A stretch of 64,000 nucleotides of DNA from positions 23,306 to 87,305 of the forward strand of contig JANSYF010000006.1 of the NCBI GenBank assembly GCA_024742575.1. The letters are read 5' to 3'. A program made the translations under genes and the position numbers. This document shows positions 55,401 through 64,000 of this stretch, in pieces. This stretch comes from Paracoccaceae bacterium. Lineage in GTDB: Bacteria > Pseudomonadota > Alphaproteobacteria > Rhodobacterales > Rhodobacteraceae. Under the pieces are notes generated by a model, which was not told where the DNA came from, ran no database searches, and was given only the letters and a program-made list of their open reading frames with translations. The first letter of the stretch is position 1; every line of letters starts with the position of its first letter.

Positions 55401-57014
55401 TTAGTCCTTTCCGATGGCACGGGCCAAAGCAGCACGCACCAAATCTTCGTCAAAGGCGGGCCAACGTGCCGCGACATGCTGGTCCGGGCGGATCAGGTAG
55501 ACGGCCCCTGACGCTTCGCCCAGATACCGGTCCGCGATGTCGGCATCGGCAGGCACAGACAGACCGCGAAGTGTCATCCCGTCCACCTCAAGCTGGTCTT
55601 GGACGTCAGCGCCTACACCGAGCAGCACAAAATCTCTGCCCAGATGATCCAAAAGAAAGCCCTGTCCCAATGGTGCATCCGGGCACGGCGCGCCAGGGCG
55701 CGTACGTGCAGGGCCACCGGGCAACGCATCAGGGGTGTTCAGCGGAAAACCATCATAAACGCAGGGCACCGACAGACGGCCCGAATTGACCAGTGGGCGG
55801 GCAAAGGCGTGATGTTCGGCAAGGTCCAACACAACGTTACGGAAGACATGACTGATCTTGGATTTCGGCGTGATGAAGTCGGTCGATCGCGATGAGTTAA
55901 GGATATTCTCGTCCGCACCGTAGCGCCGCTCGGCATCATAGCTGTCCAGCAGGCTATGAGGCGCTTTTTCGTTCAGAACCAGACCCAGCTTCCAGCCTAG
56001 ATTATCAACGTCCTGAATGCCGGAATTGGCCCCACGCGCACCAAACGGCGACACCTGATGCGCCGCGTCCCCGGCAAAGATCACGCGTCCATGGCGAAAC
56101 CTTTTCATCCGACGGCACTGGAACGTGTAGATCGAAGTCCAGACCAGTTCATAGTCCACATCCGGCCCCAACATCGCGTCGAGGCGGCGGCGGATGTTTT
56201 CTTCCTTCAGTTCTTCCTTGCGGTCGATATCCCAACCCAACTGAAAGTCGATCCGCCAAACGCCATCGGGCTGCTTGTGCAGCAACGCAGAGTCGCCGGA
56301 TTTGAAATGCGGCTCGAACCAGAACCAGCGTTCGGTCGGGAAATCCGCCTTCATGGTGATGTCGGCGATGAGGAAATTGTCCTCAAACACCCGGCCTTCG
56401 AAATCGAGACCCATCATCTTGCGCAGTGGGCTGGACGCCCCATCACAGCCAATCAGCCAGTCCGCTTCAATCCGATACGGGCCATCGGGTGTCGTGATGT
56501 CGAGAACGACGTGATCATCCTTAACTTCAACCGCTTGGACGCGGTTCTTGCCACGCAAGTCAATCGGCGCGTCTTGGGCCTGTGCCTCGCGAACACGATC
56601 CACGAGGAAGCGCTCGAAATAGGGTTGTTGCAGGTTGATGAAGGCCGGATAGCGGTGGCCTTGCTCGGGCAGCAGATTGAATTCGTAGACCTGTCGGTCG
56701 TCATGAAACACCTTGCCAAGGTTCCATATCACGCCCTTGTCCAGCATCGGCTGACCGCACCCGTACCGATGGGCGATCTCAAGCGTACGTTTCGCAAAAC
56801 AAATGGCGCGCGACCCCTGCCCGACGCCTTCGTGGTCATCCAGCAGCACAACTGGGATACCCTGAAGACCAAGGTCCAAAGCGGTGGCCACCCCAATGGG
56901 CCCTCCACCAACTACAACCACCGGGTGCCGAACCGGAGCAGACGCATCCTGATCCGTGCTGCGTTCGTACGGGTACAGCTTGAACGCCAGTTGGTAGCGG
57001 TCATCTAGCGGCAT
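55401..57014 (-). CDS. mhaA: FAD-dependent aromatic hydroxylase, probable 3-hydroxyphenylacetate 6-hydroxylase MhaA
   Basis: 537 residues of the group A flavoprotein monooxygenases (MhpA-like). Seen: VVVVGGGPIGVATALDLG (FAD), GVGQGSRAICFAKR, the DG motif (DWLIGCDGASSPLRK) and VIFAGDAAHQVSPFGARGANSG. It should hydroxylate an aromatic ring with NAD(P)H and oxygen. The hmgA-fahA neighbours imply homogentisate as product and 3-hydroxyphenylacetate as likely substrate. GGAGGAGA precedes the ATG at 57014. It sits between the MBL-fold gene and the DUF2783 gene. Confidence 0.8.
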   Translation of the reverse strand: MPLDDRYQLAFKLYPYERSTDQDASAPVRHPVVVVGGGPIGVATALDLGLQGIPVVLLDDHEGVGQGSRAICFAKRTLEIAHRYGCGQPMLDKGVIWNLGKVFHDDRQVYEFNLLPEQGHRYPAFINLQQPYFERFLVDRVREAQAQDAPIDLRGKNRVQAVEVKDDHVVLDITTPDGPYRIEADWLIGCDGASSPLRKMMGLDFEGRVFEDNFLIADITMKADFPTERWFWFEPHFKSGDSALLHKQPDGVWRIDFQLGWDIDRKEELKEENIRRRLDAMLGPDVDYELVWTSIYTFQCRRMKRFRHGRVIFAGDAAHQVSPFGARGANSGIQDVDNLGWKLGLVLNEKAPHSLLDSYDAERRYGADENILNSSRSTDFITPKSKISHVFRNVVLDLAEHHAFARPLVNSGRLSVPCVYDGFPLNTPDALPGGPARTRPGAPCPDAPLGQGFLLDHLGRDFVLLGVGADVQDQLEVDGMTLRGLSVPADADIADRYLGEASGAVYLIRPDQHVAARWPAFDEDLVRAALARAIGKD

Positions 57015-57043
57015 GATGGGTCTCCTCCCCCTTCAGTCAGCCA

Positions 57044-57988
57044 TTAGCCCTGCAGTTGCGCCCACATCTCGAGGTCGCGTTCCGCCGTCCAGATGCGCGG
57101 ATGCACGATCCCGCGCGCTTCGTCATAGGCACGAGCGACGTTGAACGGCAGGCAATGTTCATAGATCGCGTAATCCTTGAATTTCGGATCGCAGGCGGCG
57201 CGCACCGCGTCCCAAGCGTCCTTAAGGCTTCCGCCCTTCGCCGCAATCGGCTTGACCGCGTTATAGGTGCTGTCGACGAAATCGCGCGTGTTGGCGAGGG
57301 CGGCATCCACCATCTCGCGACCCACCAGTGCGTCTCCGCGCCCCGGCGCGATGCTTTGTGGGTCATAAGCTTTGACCGCGTCCAGCGTCCCGCCCCATTC
57401 TTCGAAATGGCCGTCGCCGCAATAACAGGCGGAATGATATTCCACGATGTCCCCGGTGAACATGGTCTGGCTGTCTGGCACCCAGATCACGCTGTCCCCC
57501 GCCGTATGGGCGCGGCCAATCTGTTTGATCTCGACCTTCCGCTTGCCCAGATAGACCGTCATGCTGTCGCTGAAGGTGGTGGTGGGAAATGTCAGGCCGG
57601 GGATGCTTTCGTGGCCTTCGAAGAGGCGCGGAAAGCGCTGGAATTCACTGTCCCAGTCTTCCTGTCCCCGTTCCATAACCATGCCGCGCGCGGCGTCCGA
57701 CATGATGATCTGATCGGCGTTGAACGCACTCGCGCCAAGCACACGAACCGCGTGGTAATGGGTCAGCACCACATGAGAAATTGGCTTGTCGGTGACGCCG
57801 CGGACGCAATCGATGACCTTTTGCGCAAGGCGCGGCGTCGCCTGCGCCTCCACGATCATAACGCTGTCATCACCGATGATGACGCCGGAGTTCGGATCTC
57901 CTTCGGCAGTGAAAGCGTACAGCCCATCGCCGATCTCGGTAAAGGAAATCTGCTTTTCTGCGGTGTCACCCTGCGATGCAAAAGCCAT
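57044..57988 (-). CDS. MBL-fold hydrolase with altered metal motif
   Basis: 314 residues of the metallo-beta-lactamase superfamily. The HxHxDH motif is replaced by H77-Y-H79-A-V-R82 (LTHYHAVRVLG), so the Asp and third His are lost, while the later AHTAGDSVIW and FTGDIVEYHS keep other ligand positions. GGGAG precedes the ATG. First gene of the homogentisate operon and divergent from marR. It may hydrolyse a lactone or thioester of the pathway, or have lost hydrolysis; the reaction is unknown. Confidence 0.75.
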   Translation of the reverse strand: MAFASQGDTAEKQISFTEIGDGLYAFTAEGDPNSGVIIGDDSVMIVEAQATPRLAQKVIDCVRGVTDKPISHVVLTHYHAVRVLGASAFNADQIIMSDAARGMVMERGQEDWDSEFQRFPRLFEGHESIPGLTFPTTTFSDSMTVYLGKRKVEIKQIGRAHTAGDSVIWVPDSQTMFTGDIVEYHSACYCGDGHFEEWGGTLDAVKAYDPQSIAPGRGDALVGREMVDAALANTRDFVDSTYNAVKPIAAKGGSLKDAWDAVRAACDPKFKDYAIYEHCLPFNVARAYDEARGIVHPRIWTAERDLEMWAQLQG

Positions 57989-58077
57989 GTGCGCGCGTCT
58001 CCCTATCGTGCCTCAACCCATGAAAGCTCTGGGCAAGTCATTCGTCGTTGCAAAAGCACCGAAAGTCAATATCATTT

Positions 58078-58094
58078 CAAATGCAACGAATTTG
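58078..58094. promoter_or_regulatory. Candidate MarR operator before the homogentisate operon
   Basis: CAAAT-GCAACGA-ATTTG, an inverted repeat of 5-bp arms with a 7-base spacer, 10 bases upstream of the marR start in the divergent promoter. The neighbouring sequence is AT-rich. Symmetry is weak, so this is a suggestion. Confidence 0.35.
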
Positions 58095-58103
58095 GACCAC
58101 CAC

Positions 58104-58613
58104 ATGACGCCCGACGATTTTCACCTGTCTTCGTTCCTGCCCTACCGGCTGGCTGTTCTGTCGGAACGTGTGAGCCGACGGCTTTCGGTCGAATACGGGC
58201 GGACGCATGGATTGGCTGTCGCGGAATGGCGTGTGCTGGTGCATCTCTTGCGGTGCGGTGCGGTGTCGGTCCGCGACATCCACAACTGCGTCAATCTTGA
58301 GAAACCCAGGGTCAGCCGAGCTGTCTCGCGACTTGAGACCGAAGGACTGGTTCAAAAAGCCCAAGGCGCAGGGGATGGGCGTCTGGTGGCGATCTCACTG
58401 ACCGAAGCCGGACGCAGCGCCTTGGCCGACATCATCCCGGCCGCGACCCGGATCGAAGCGTATCTGCAAAGTGCCGTCAGCTCCGAAGACCTCAACACGT
58501 TTTTCAACGTGATGGAACGCATGCATGCCGTTCTGGACGAAGACCCGGAGGCCAAGCCGAGAACAGCGATGGACCTCGCACCTGACGCCAAAGCGATACC
58601 CGCATCAACCTAG
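58104..58613 (+). CDS. MarR-family regulator of the homogentisate operon
   Basis: 169 residues with a MarR winged helix: VAEWRVLVHLLRCGAVSVRDI, NLEKPRVSRAVSRLETEGLV (recognition helix) and AGDGRLVAISLTEAG (wing). The ATG at 58104 is chosen because the in-frame extension to 57786 overlaps the divergent MBL gene. Divergence from the operon implies that it senses an aromatic acid or homogentisate; the ligand is unknown. Confidence 0.85.
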   Translation: MTPDDFHLSSFLPYRLAVLSERVSRRLSVEYGRTHGLAVAEWRVLVHLLRCGAVSVRDIHNCVNLEKPRVSRAVSRLETEGLVQKAQGAGDGRLVAISLTEAGRSALADIIPAATRIEAYLQSAVSSEDLNTFFNVMERMHAVLDEDPEAKPRTAMDLAPDAKAIPAST

Positions 58614-58794
58614 AATGCTTTGGAATCCAAAACACGCTTTTCCCATCTGTCCGCGCGCACCAAGGCGTTTGCTGGTGGCCAAAGCTTGTTGACCGGGCTG
58701 CCTGTCTCGCGCTCAGTTGCCTACTCGGTGGGCCACGTTGCCCATGTAAGTTTAAATTCCACTGGCTAGCGCGAAGGTCGCGTCATGGTGCACG

Positions 58795-58824
58795 CGACGA
58801 AAGGTCATTAAAGAACCTTTGTCG
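58795..58824. terminator. Stem-loop between converging marR and response-regulator genes
   Basis: CGAC-g-AAAGGT (58795-58805) pairs with ACCTTT-GTCG (58815-58824): ten base pairs with one bulge and a 10-base loop. Followed by TTTACG on the plus side. It could end transcription from both sides. Confidence 0.45.
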
Positions 58825-58845
58825 TTTACGCAAAATGCACGATTA

Positions 58846-59460
58846 CTAAAGAAATCCAGCCTTTTGGGCCACAAGCACCGCTTCCGCATGATCCGGCGTC
58901 CCGAATTTGCGACACAGGGTCTTCACCACAAAATTGACCGTGATTTCTTTCAGGCCAAGTTCGGCAGCTATCTCTGCATTGGTTTTTCCGGATTCCAACT
59001 GCTTTAGAACAAGCGTCTCACGCGCCGTCAGTAATTGATCTTCCCTCGTGGCGGCATCCCGGCGGGGCGCGTCTGGATCGCCGTCCCCAAAATTGAACTG
59101 TTCACCATCGGCCATCGCGCGGATCGCTTGGACAAAGTTTTTGGCAGGCATTTCCTTGGGTAGGAAACCTGCCGCGCCAAGATCAAGCGCATCACGAATA
59201 ACATGGTCCTGTAAATTACCAGACATCAAGGCAACCCGCCCACCTTTGCTTTGGGACACAGCACGGCGCACTCCGTCAAGCCCATCCATACCGGGCATGT
59301 GGTAATCCAGAAGGATCAGGTCAAACCTCTCACAAGTCGTAATTTCGTTGAGTGCAGAAGCAAAATCTTCGGCGAGCGAGACTGCAATCTCGTTTCGCGA
59401 CAGCAAAGCATGGAAAACTTCGCGCAGCATCTCCTGATCATCTGCAATTAAAACGCGCAT
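58846..59460 (-). CDS. LuxR/NarL-type response regulator
   Basis: 204 residues. Receiver domain with phospho-acceptor Asp52 (LILLDYHMPGMDG) and a C-terminal LuxR helix-turn-helix (LTARETLVLKQLESGKTNAEI, quoted as LTARETLVLKQLESGK). The recognition helix is KEITVNFVVKTLCRKFG, less basic than the usual KVHRSNI type. It starts three bases after the sensor-kinase stop, so it is the partner of that kinase. Target genes are unknown. Confidence 0.9.
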   Translation of the reverse strand: MRVLIADDQEMLREVFHALLSRNEIAVSLAEDFASALNEITTCERFDLILLDYHMPGMDGLDGVRRAVSQSKGGRVALMSGNLQDHVIRDALDLGAAGFLPKEMPAKNFVQAIRAMADGEQFNFGDGDPDAPRRDAATREDQLLTARETLVLKQLESGKTNAEIAAELGLKEITVNFVVKTLCRKFGTPDHAEAVLVAQKAGFL

Positions 59461-59463
59461 GCC

Positions 59464-62400
59464 CTACCCGTGTTGATTGGTGGCAGACATTAAGGCCAAT
59501 TCAGCCTGCACAACAAGGGACTGGCGATCAATCGGCTTCGGCAGAACCGCTGCGAAAAACGCCCCAGTCCGACCAGCCTCACCCGCCAAGGCCGTAACAA
59601 GGATGGTCGGCAAGTTCTGCTTTATGGCTTTTGCAGCTTCGGCCAGCTGGGCACCTGTCATTCCGGGCATATCAAAATCCGTCACGAGAAGATCCCAATT
59701 GTCCGGTTCATCACGCAAAGCGTCCAGCACATCCGCCGGATCGGTTGTCGCAGCAACCTCGGCTCCGGCGGCTTCAAGATATGCTGTGATTACATCAAGA
59801 ACTTCGGGCTGATCATCGCAGACAAGGATCATACGACCATCCAAGCGCCCCGTCGCCCCGTCGGCCTTAGCAGGTGGAGCAGCCGTTTCCTGAACGGCGT
59901 CCACAGGCCAGTATACATCGAACTTGGTACCCTCGCCCGGCGCGGTTGTAAGGCTCATTGCGCCGCCATTGTCTTCAATCACAGACGAGACCACAGCCAA
60001 TCCCAAACCCGTCCCCAAATCTCCCTTTGTGCTGAAATACGGGGTAAGCACGCGGGACGCGACGTCGGCTGGCATCCCCGGGCCGGTGTCTTCGACAGTC
60101 AGGCACGCATATCGTCGTTGTGGATCAACGCGCCCAACGGCGACCGATCCAGCTTCAACTTGCGTTCCCGGCGCAGTCAGGCGGATTGAAATCGTACCCG
60201 GGCTGTTTGCCAACGCATCGCGTGCATTGATCGCAAGGTTGAGCAAGAGTTGAAGCACATCAGTCGGGTCGGCTTCTGCTTCGACTGGGGTGTCCGGAAC
60301 GCTAAGTGTCAGGCGCATCGGCGCGCGCAGACTGGATCGCACAAGCTCTGCCGCTTCTTGCACTGGACGGCGCAGATCCAGATTGACTCGCGCAGATTGA
60401 CGCGCTCCCAAAGTCAAAAGCCTTTTGACAAGACCAGCCGCCTGACTTGATGCAGCAAGGATACGCGAGGCTCCTGCTTCCGTGCCGCTATCCGTCTCGG
60501 CCTCTTCAATGATCAGAGACGCCCCACCCGAGATAATCGCGAGAAGATTATTGAAGTCATGCGCAAGACCCGCCGCCATTTGCCCAATCATTTCCCGACG
60601 CTGGGCCAACTGCAACTCATTCAAAAGGCGCTCGCGCTCGGCGCGTTCGCGGCGGCGCGCCGAAATGTCCCGAGTGATACACAAAAGCCCGCCGTCTGCA
60701 TTGAGAGTGAGCGATATGTCCTGCTCGACCGGACTGCCGTCTTTGGCGCGTCCAACAATCTCTCCTGACCAACCGCCATCCCGCCCCAAGATCGGCATCG
60801 CGTGGGTCTCGATCCACTCCGCTTCGTCCGGGCCGTATAAACTTGACCATTTCTGGCCCAGCAAATCCAGTTCATTGGCATAACCGAACATAACAAGATG
60901 CGCCCGATTGGTATAAACAAAGCGTCCCTGATTGTCGGTGATGGCAATCCCGTCAAGACTGGCTTCCATCGCAGCCGCGCGATCAGCCAGCGCCCGCTCT
61001 TCTGCCTGCTTAAGTTCGGTAATATCGACCCGCAATTCGACGCGGCCACCATCAGGCATCGCTTTTTCGAACACACGCAGCCATGTGCCATCGGGAAGTT
61101 GTTGTTCGAATTCGCGATCGGGTTGGGAGTGCTGAACCAACTGGTCAGCCAACCACTCTTCTTGGCGATCGGTCGCTTCAGGATATTGCCCGACCTCCAA
61201 ACCGTACCGTACAATATCTTCGAACTTCGCACCTGCCACAATGGCTGGGGCAGAGCGTTCGTAGATCTGGCGAAAACGGCTGTTGCAGATGACCAATCGA
61301 TCATCTGCGTCATAAAGCACAAACCCATCCTGCAAGGCTTCCACCGCTTGCTCAAGGTTTGCCCGTGCAAGTGCGGCTTCGCCAGCCGCCCGGCGAAGTG
61401 ACTCTGCCTGTTGGCGCTGCTCGGTAATGTCTACTTCGACTGCAAGAAATCCCTGTAATGACCCGTCGTCATCGTGAAGAGGCTGGATGTCAATCGACAG
61501 CCAATATTCTCGGCTATTTCGCGACCGATTTAGGATCTCGACCTGAACCGGCTCAGCTCGATCCAGAGCGTGTCTCAGCTTGGCAATGGTTTCAGGGTCA
61601 GTCCGTTCACTTTGCAGCAGTTTACCGGGGTTCTTTCCTTTGACATCGTTAAGGCTCCAACCCGTTGTTCGCTCGAATGCCGTGTTCACCCATTGAATCC
61701 GTCGGTTCGCATCTGTCACAACGACAAGGTTTGTCGTCCGTCTGGCAATTTCCGACAACCGCTCAATTTCTGCAGCTTTTTCCTGCTCTTCCGTGATGTC
61801 GCGAAGCGCCAATAGATAGCCTTGATCGCCAATTTTCGAAGCGATCATCTGCCACCAGTCGCTCAATCCTTCGATTTCGGGCAAATGGAACGTGTGGCTA
61901 ACCACACTTGCGCCCTCGTCAAGTGCCTTGAGCTTGGTGCGAAGTGTCTCGGCATGCTCAGGCGGCAGTTTTTCCTCTGGCGTGCGATTGACGAAGGCCC
62001 CGTGTACCGCGTCAGGAACAACAATCGTTCCAGAGTGCCACGACATAAACCGTCCGTCGCGATCAAGCTCGACAATCAGGTCTGGCATTGCAGACAGCAC
62101 TGCTTCAAGTCGATTGCTCTGAGAGAGCGTTTCAGCGTGGGCTGAAACGAGCCGTTCTTCGGCATCACGCCGCGCCAGTACCGAAACGATGACTTTTGCC
62201 ACGGATCGGATCAGATGAACTTCGCCGGGCAGAAAACTTCGTAACGCGCGCACTGCATCGAAGCCAACAAAGCCCCGGAACTGTCCGTCTTCGACCATAG
62301 GAACGGCCAGCAACGATCGGATGTCTTGCTCCAGCAATAGTTCTTTTTCGGGAGCATCTGCGGGCATTGCTTGGACATCAGGGATCAAAACCTCATCGCC

Positions 62401-63426
62401 AGCATCAAAAACACCACGCCAGTGATCAATCATATCGGCGGGCACATTTTGAAGCACATCGCGGGCTGGTTCGATACCCGGTGCGCACCACTCATGGGTA
62501 TTGTCGATGAAGTCACCGTCTGGCCGCAGTCGAAAAACGTAGACCCGATCTGTATCGGTCAGATGCCCCATCCGGGAAAGCGCGGTATCAATCGCCTTGT
62601 TTGTTTCGTGCAACGGGGCGCCTAGCAAGGCATCAAGAATTCCAACCACTTGCCCCTGCATTTCGGTCAAGCGTGAAAACGCCTTGTGAACGGTCTCAAG
62701 TGGTGCATCAATCACCGCTTCAGATGTCTCCAACGGCTTGCCTTCAACCAACGCAAGCAAAAGCGAATTGCGACGGGCTTCTCGTAGGGCCAGCAAAGCT
62801 TGCGCAGCAAGCTTTGACACCTGCTCCAATGTCCGAAGATCCCCGACCGAGTATTGGCCCTTTCGCAAACAGGCCAAGACGAACGCGCCCGCAGTCTCGT
62901 CTGGCAATTCCAGCGGGACGATCAGCACCGAAGCCAGCCGATCCGCACCACCGGGCCAAGAATACCCTTCGATCAAAGTCGTCAGACTCGCGATACGTCT
63001 TGGCCTGTCAATCATTGCGGCAGGTAAGGGCAAGTAGTGCCCTTGATGGGCCTTGTCAGCAGATGCGGAAATGACGGTGTGATCTTTCTCGGCCTGAACG
63101 AAAAAACAATCACGCCCGCCTATTTCGCGCTTCAAGACATCAAGCAGCGACTGCATCGCTTCATCCGCGCCGGATTTCCCCGTGAGCGCCTTGAGCGCTT
63201 CGGACAGAATGGACCGCTCTTTCAAAGCCACCGCTTCGCGCAAACGCAACGCTTCGGTATCCGCTAAAGCTGTGCGCACTGCTTCTGTCTCGGACAAAAG
63301 CCGATGATTGATCTCTTGGATTTCTCGGCTTTTCGACGCGAGCTTTGCTTCGGCGTCTTGACGCGCCTGTTTTTCGCTCTCGTAGAGGCGTTTAAAGTTT
63401 AAGTGTTCTTGGGTATCACCACTCAT
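59464..63426 (-). CDS. Large hybrid sensor histidine kinase, multi-GAF/PAS
   Basis: 1320 residues with no membrane segment seen. Layout: coiled coil (~1-75), two GAF-like domains (~80-240 and ~275-435), four PAS-type domains (~450-950), histidine phospho-acceptor (GLAHDFNNLLAI), ATPase (LLLNLAINARDA, VEDTGPGMP, GLGLAVV) and a C-terminal receiver (MILVCDDQPEV, LLVTDFDMPGMTG). A soluble multi-sensor kinase of the type that reads redox, light or small-ligand cues. It precedes its LuxR-type partner. The trailing receiver suggests phosphorelay or self-control. The stimulus is unknown. Confidence 0.9.
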   Translation of the reverse strand: MSGDTQEHLNFKRLYESEKQARQDAEAKLASKSREIQEINHRLLSETEAVRTALADTEALRLREAVALKERSILSEALKALTGKSGADEAMQSLLDVLKREIGGRDCFFVQAEKDHTVISASADKAHQGHYLPLPAAMIDRPRRIASLTTLIEGYSWPGGADRLASVLIVPLELPDETAGAFVLACLRKGQYSVGDLRTLEQVSKLAAQALLALREARRNSLLLALVEGKPLETSEAVIDAPLETVHKAFSRLTEMQGQVVGILDALLGAPLHETNKAIDTALSRMGHLTDTDRVYVFRLRPDGDFIDNTHEWCAPGIEPARDVLQNVPADMIDHWRGVFDAGDEVLIPDVQAMPADAPEKELLLEQDIRSLLAVPMVEDGQFRGFVGFDAVRALRSFLPGEVHLIRSVAKVIVSVLARRDAEERLVSAHAETLSQSNRLEAVLSAMPDLIVELDRDGRFMSWHSGTIVVPDAVHGAFVNRTPEEKLPPEHAETLRTKLKALDEGASVVSHTFHLPEIEGLSDWWQMIASKIGDQGYLLALRDITEEQEKAAEIERLSEIARRTTNLVVVTDANRRIQWVNTAFERTTGWSLNDVKGKNPGKLLQSERTDPETIAKLRHALDRAEPVQVEILNRSRNSREYWLSIDIQPLHDDDGSLQGFLAVEVDITEQRQQAESLRRAAGEAALARANLEQAVEALQDGFVLYDADDRLVICNSRFRQIYERSAPAIVAGAKFEDIVRYGLEVGQYPEATDRQEEWLADQLVQHSQPDREFEQQLPDGTWLRVFEKAMPDGGRVELRVDITELKQAEERALADRAAAMEASLDGIAITDNQGRFVYTNRAHLVMFGYANELDLLGQKWSSLYGPDEAEWIETHAMPILGRDGGWSGEIVGRAKDGSPVEQDISLTLNADGGLLCITRDISARRRERAERERLLNELQLAQRREMIGQMAAGLAHDFNNLLAIISGGASLIIEEAETDSGTEAGASRILAASSQAAGLVKRLLTLGARQSARVNLDLRRPVQEAAELVRSSLRAPMRLTLSVPDTPVEAEADPTDVLQLLLNLAINARDALANSPGTISIRLTAPGTQVEAGSVAVGRVDPQRRYACLTVEDTGPGMPADVASRVLTPYFSTKGDLGTGLGLAVVSSVIEDNGGAMSLTTAPGEGTKFDVYWPVDAVQETAAPPAKADGATGRLDGRMILVCDDQPEVLDVITAYLEAAGAEVAATTDPADVLDALRDEPDNWDLLVTDFDMPGMTGAQLAEAAKAIKQNLPTILVTALAGEAGRTGAFFAAVLPKPIDRQSLVVQAELALMSATNQHG

Positions 63427-63579
63427 GCCTGCGGTCCGCGTGTCAAATTAAAGATCGTCTAGAAAAACCGCTCAACGACACTCGAAACCAGAGGATCGCG
63501 CAGTGTTCCAAGGCCCGACCCGTCACAAAGCAGGCGCCTATGCTAGAACAAATCGCCACCCGCTGCGCCCAACGCCCTA

Positions 63580-63912
63580 TCACAGTTTATCCGCGCTGAA
63601 CATCGTGCATGATATCATCAGGTTACCGTGTTTCGCCTCTCCCCCGGCCGGGACACCCTGCTCGCCAAATGTGAAGACGCCCAACCAAGGCGCGTCACCC
63701 AGTTCTGCCTTAATCCCAGCGGATACTTCTTCCATGCGTTCGCGGACAGCCAGCATGCACCCACCGCAATAGACGACAAGTGCACCTGCAACTTCGTCGC
63801 CACCCGCGTTTTGCCGTGTTTGGGCAGCCACACGCCCAGCACGCGCGACAAGACTATCAGCAGACATGGGGTAATCGCGGGAGCGATTCACCCTGCCGTT
63901 TGGAAGATGCCT
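63580..63912 (-). pseudogene. C-terminal remnant of a FIST-domain protein
   Basis: About 100 residues matching the end of FIST_C: SLVARAGRVAAQTRQN, GALVVYCGGCMLAVRERM and GVFTFGEQG. The FIST_N part and most of FIST_C are absent; upstream the frame reads unrelated residues to an in-frame stop at 63952-63954. Intact FIST proteins are small-molecule sensor partners of kinases or cyclases. This looks like a relic beside a multi-sensor kinase. Confidence 0.6.
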
Positions 63913-63994
63913 TGGAGGGTGGCTGTTCCCCGATAAGATGAAAATACGGGCTCACGACTGGACGCCGGGCCCAAGCATCAAAAGGAGAACAGCC

Positions 63995-64000
63995 ATGGAA
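63995..64000 (+). CDS. Start of a plus-strand gene (cut by window end)
   Basis: AAAGGAG at 63981-63987 lies eight bases before an ATG at 63995, a strong ribosome-binding site. Only Met-Glu is inside the window, so the product cannot be named. Confidence 0.5.

Noticed and set aside
57056..58103. Plus-strand frame of long length leading toward marR
   Set aside because: Antisense to the MBL-fold gene; the MarR protein begins at ATG 58104 in a different frame for part of this stretch.
1..64000. CRISPR arrays, tRNA/rRNA genes and insertion sequences
   Set aside because: No regularly spaced direct repeats, cloverleaf-like tracts, rRNA-like sequence or transposase motifs were recognised by eye.

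Overview
The window is a gene-dense stretch of an alphaproteobacterial chromosome. It looks like a marine Rhodobacterales member (Roseobacter group). The evidence is the complete hut operon with hutF, three-part TRAP transporters, FNR-type boxes ahead of cydDCAB, the homogentisate operon with a DUF2783 gene, and the general codon use. Gene content and protein motifs were read by eye. No rRNA, tRNA, CRISPR array or intact insertion sequence was seen.

Layout. (1) 1-9819: histidine utilisation. hutF is divergent from hutI-hutH-hutG-hutU, with a palindromic operator between them, and a TRAP transporter follows hutU. (2) 10252-11926: an OxyR-type LysR regulator divergent from a 1-Cys peroxiredoxin. 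(3) 11981-21687: an NsrR-like Rrf2 regulator divergent from cydDC-cydAB, then an exported DsrE-like protein, a 45-residue CydX, a second exported protein, a Tat-exported sulfide:quinone-reductase-like flavoprotein and a small membrane protein. The two cyd promoters carry three copies of one near-palindrome and two FNR-type boxes. (4) 21820-23186: remains of a decayed sugar ABC transporter/glycosidase locus ending in an intact D-lyxose isomerase. (5) 23396-26696: a thiolase and a FadB-type enzyme. (6) 27223-36961: LysR plus Asp/Glu racemase, divergent from an enolase-superfamily enzyme, a D-amino-acid oxidase-like flavoprotein, a second TRAP transporter, a BASS-like membrane protein and a ThDP enzyme. 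(7) 37194-43686: a SulP transporter with a cyclic-nucleotide domain, a small membrane protein with another such domain, and a large class III nucleotide cyclase. (8) 43596-51642: a five-gene, overlapping minus-strand operon that is the most unusual part of the window. (9) 51974-58613: a peroxiredoxin, then a 3-hydroxyphenylacetate/homogentisate operon with a divergent MarR regulator. (10) 58846-63426: a hybrid sensor kinase and a LuxR-type response regulator. (11) The end holds a truncated FIST-domain remnant and the start of a plus-strand gene.

The candidate new system is block 8. It appears to encode a LodA/GoxA-like (cysteine tryptophylquinone, CTQ) oxidase split into two subunits, with the C-terminal half fused to a VioB/RebD-type ferritin-like domain. 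With it are a radical SAM/SPASM maturase resembling QhpD, a LodB/QhpG-like flavoprotein and a berberine-bridge-type FAD oxidase. In known systems CTQ is made from a Trp and a Cys by a flavoprotein, and radical SAM maturases act in the separate quinohemoprotein amine dehydrogenase system. Having both maturases beside a split, ferritin-fused LodA would be a new arrangement. A Prx5-type peroxiredoxin lies just upstream and would suit an H2O2-producing oxidase. The split-LodA assignment rests on motif recognition and needs profile searches or structure prediction.
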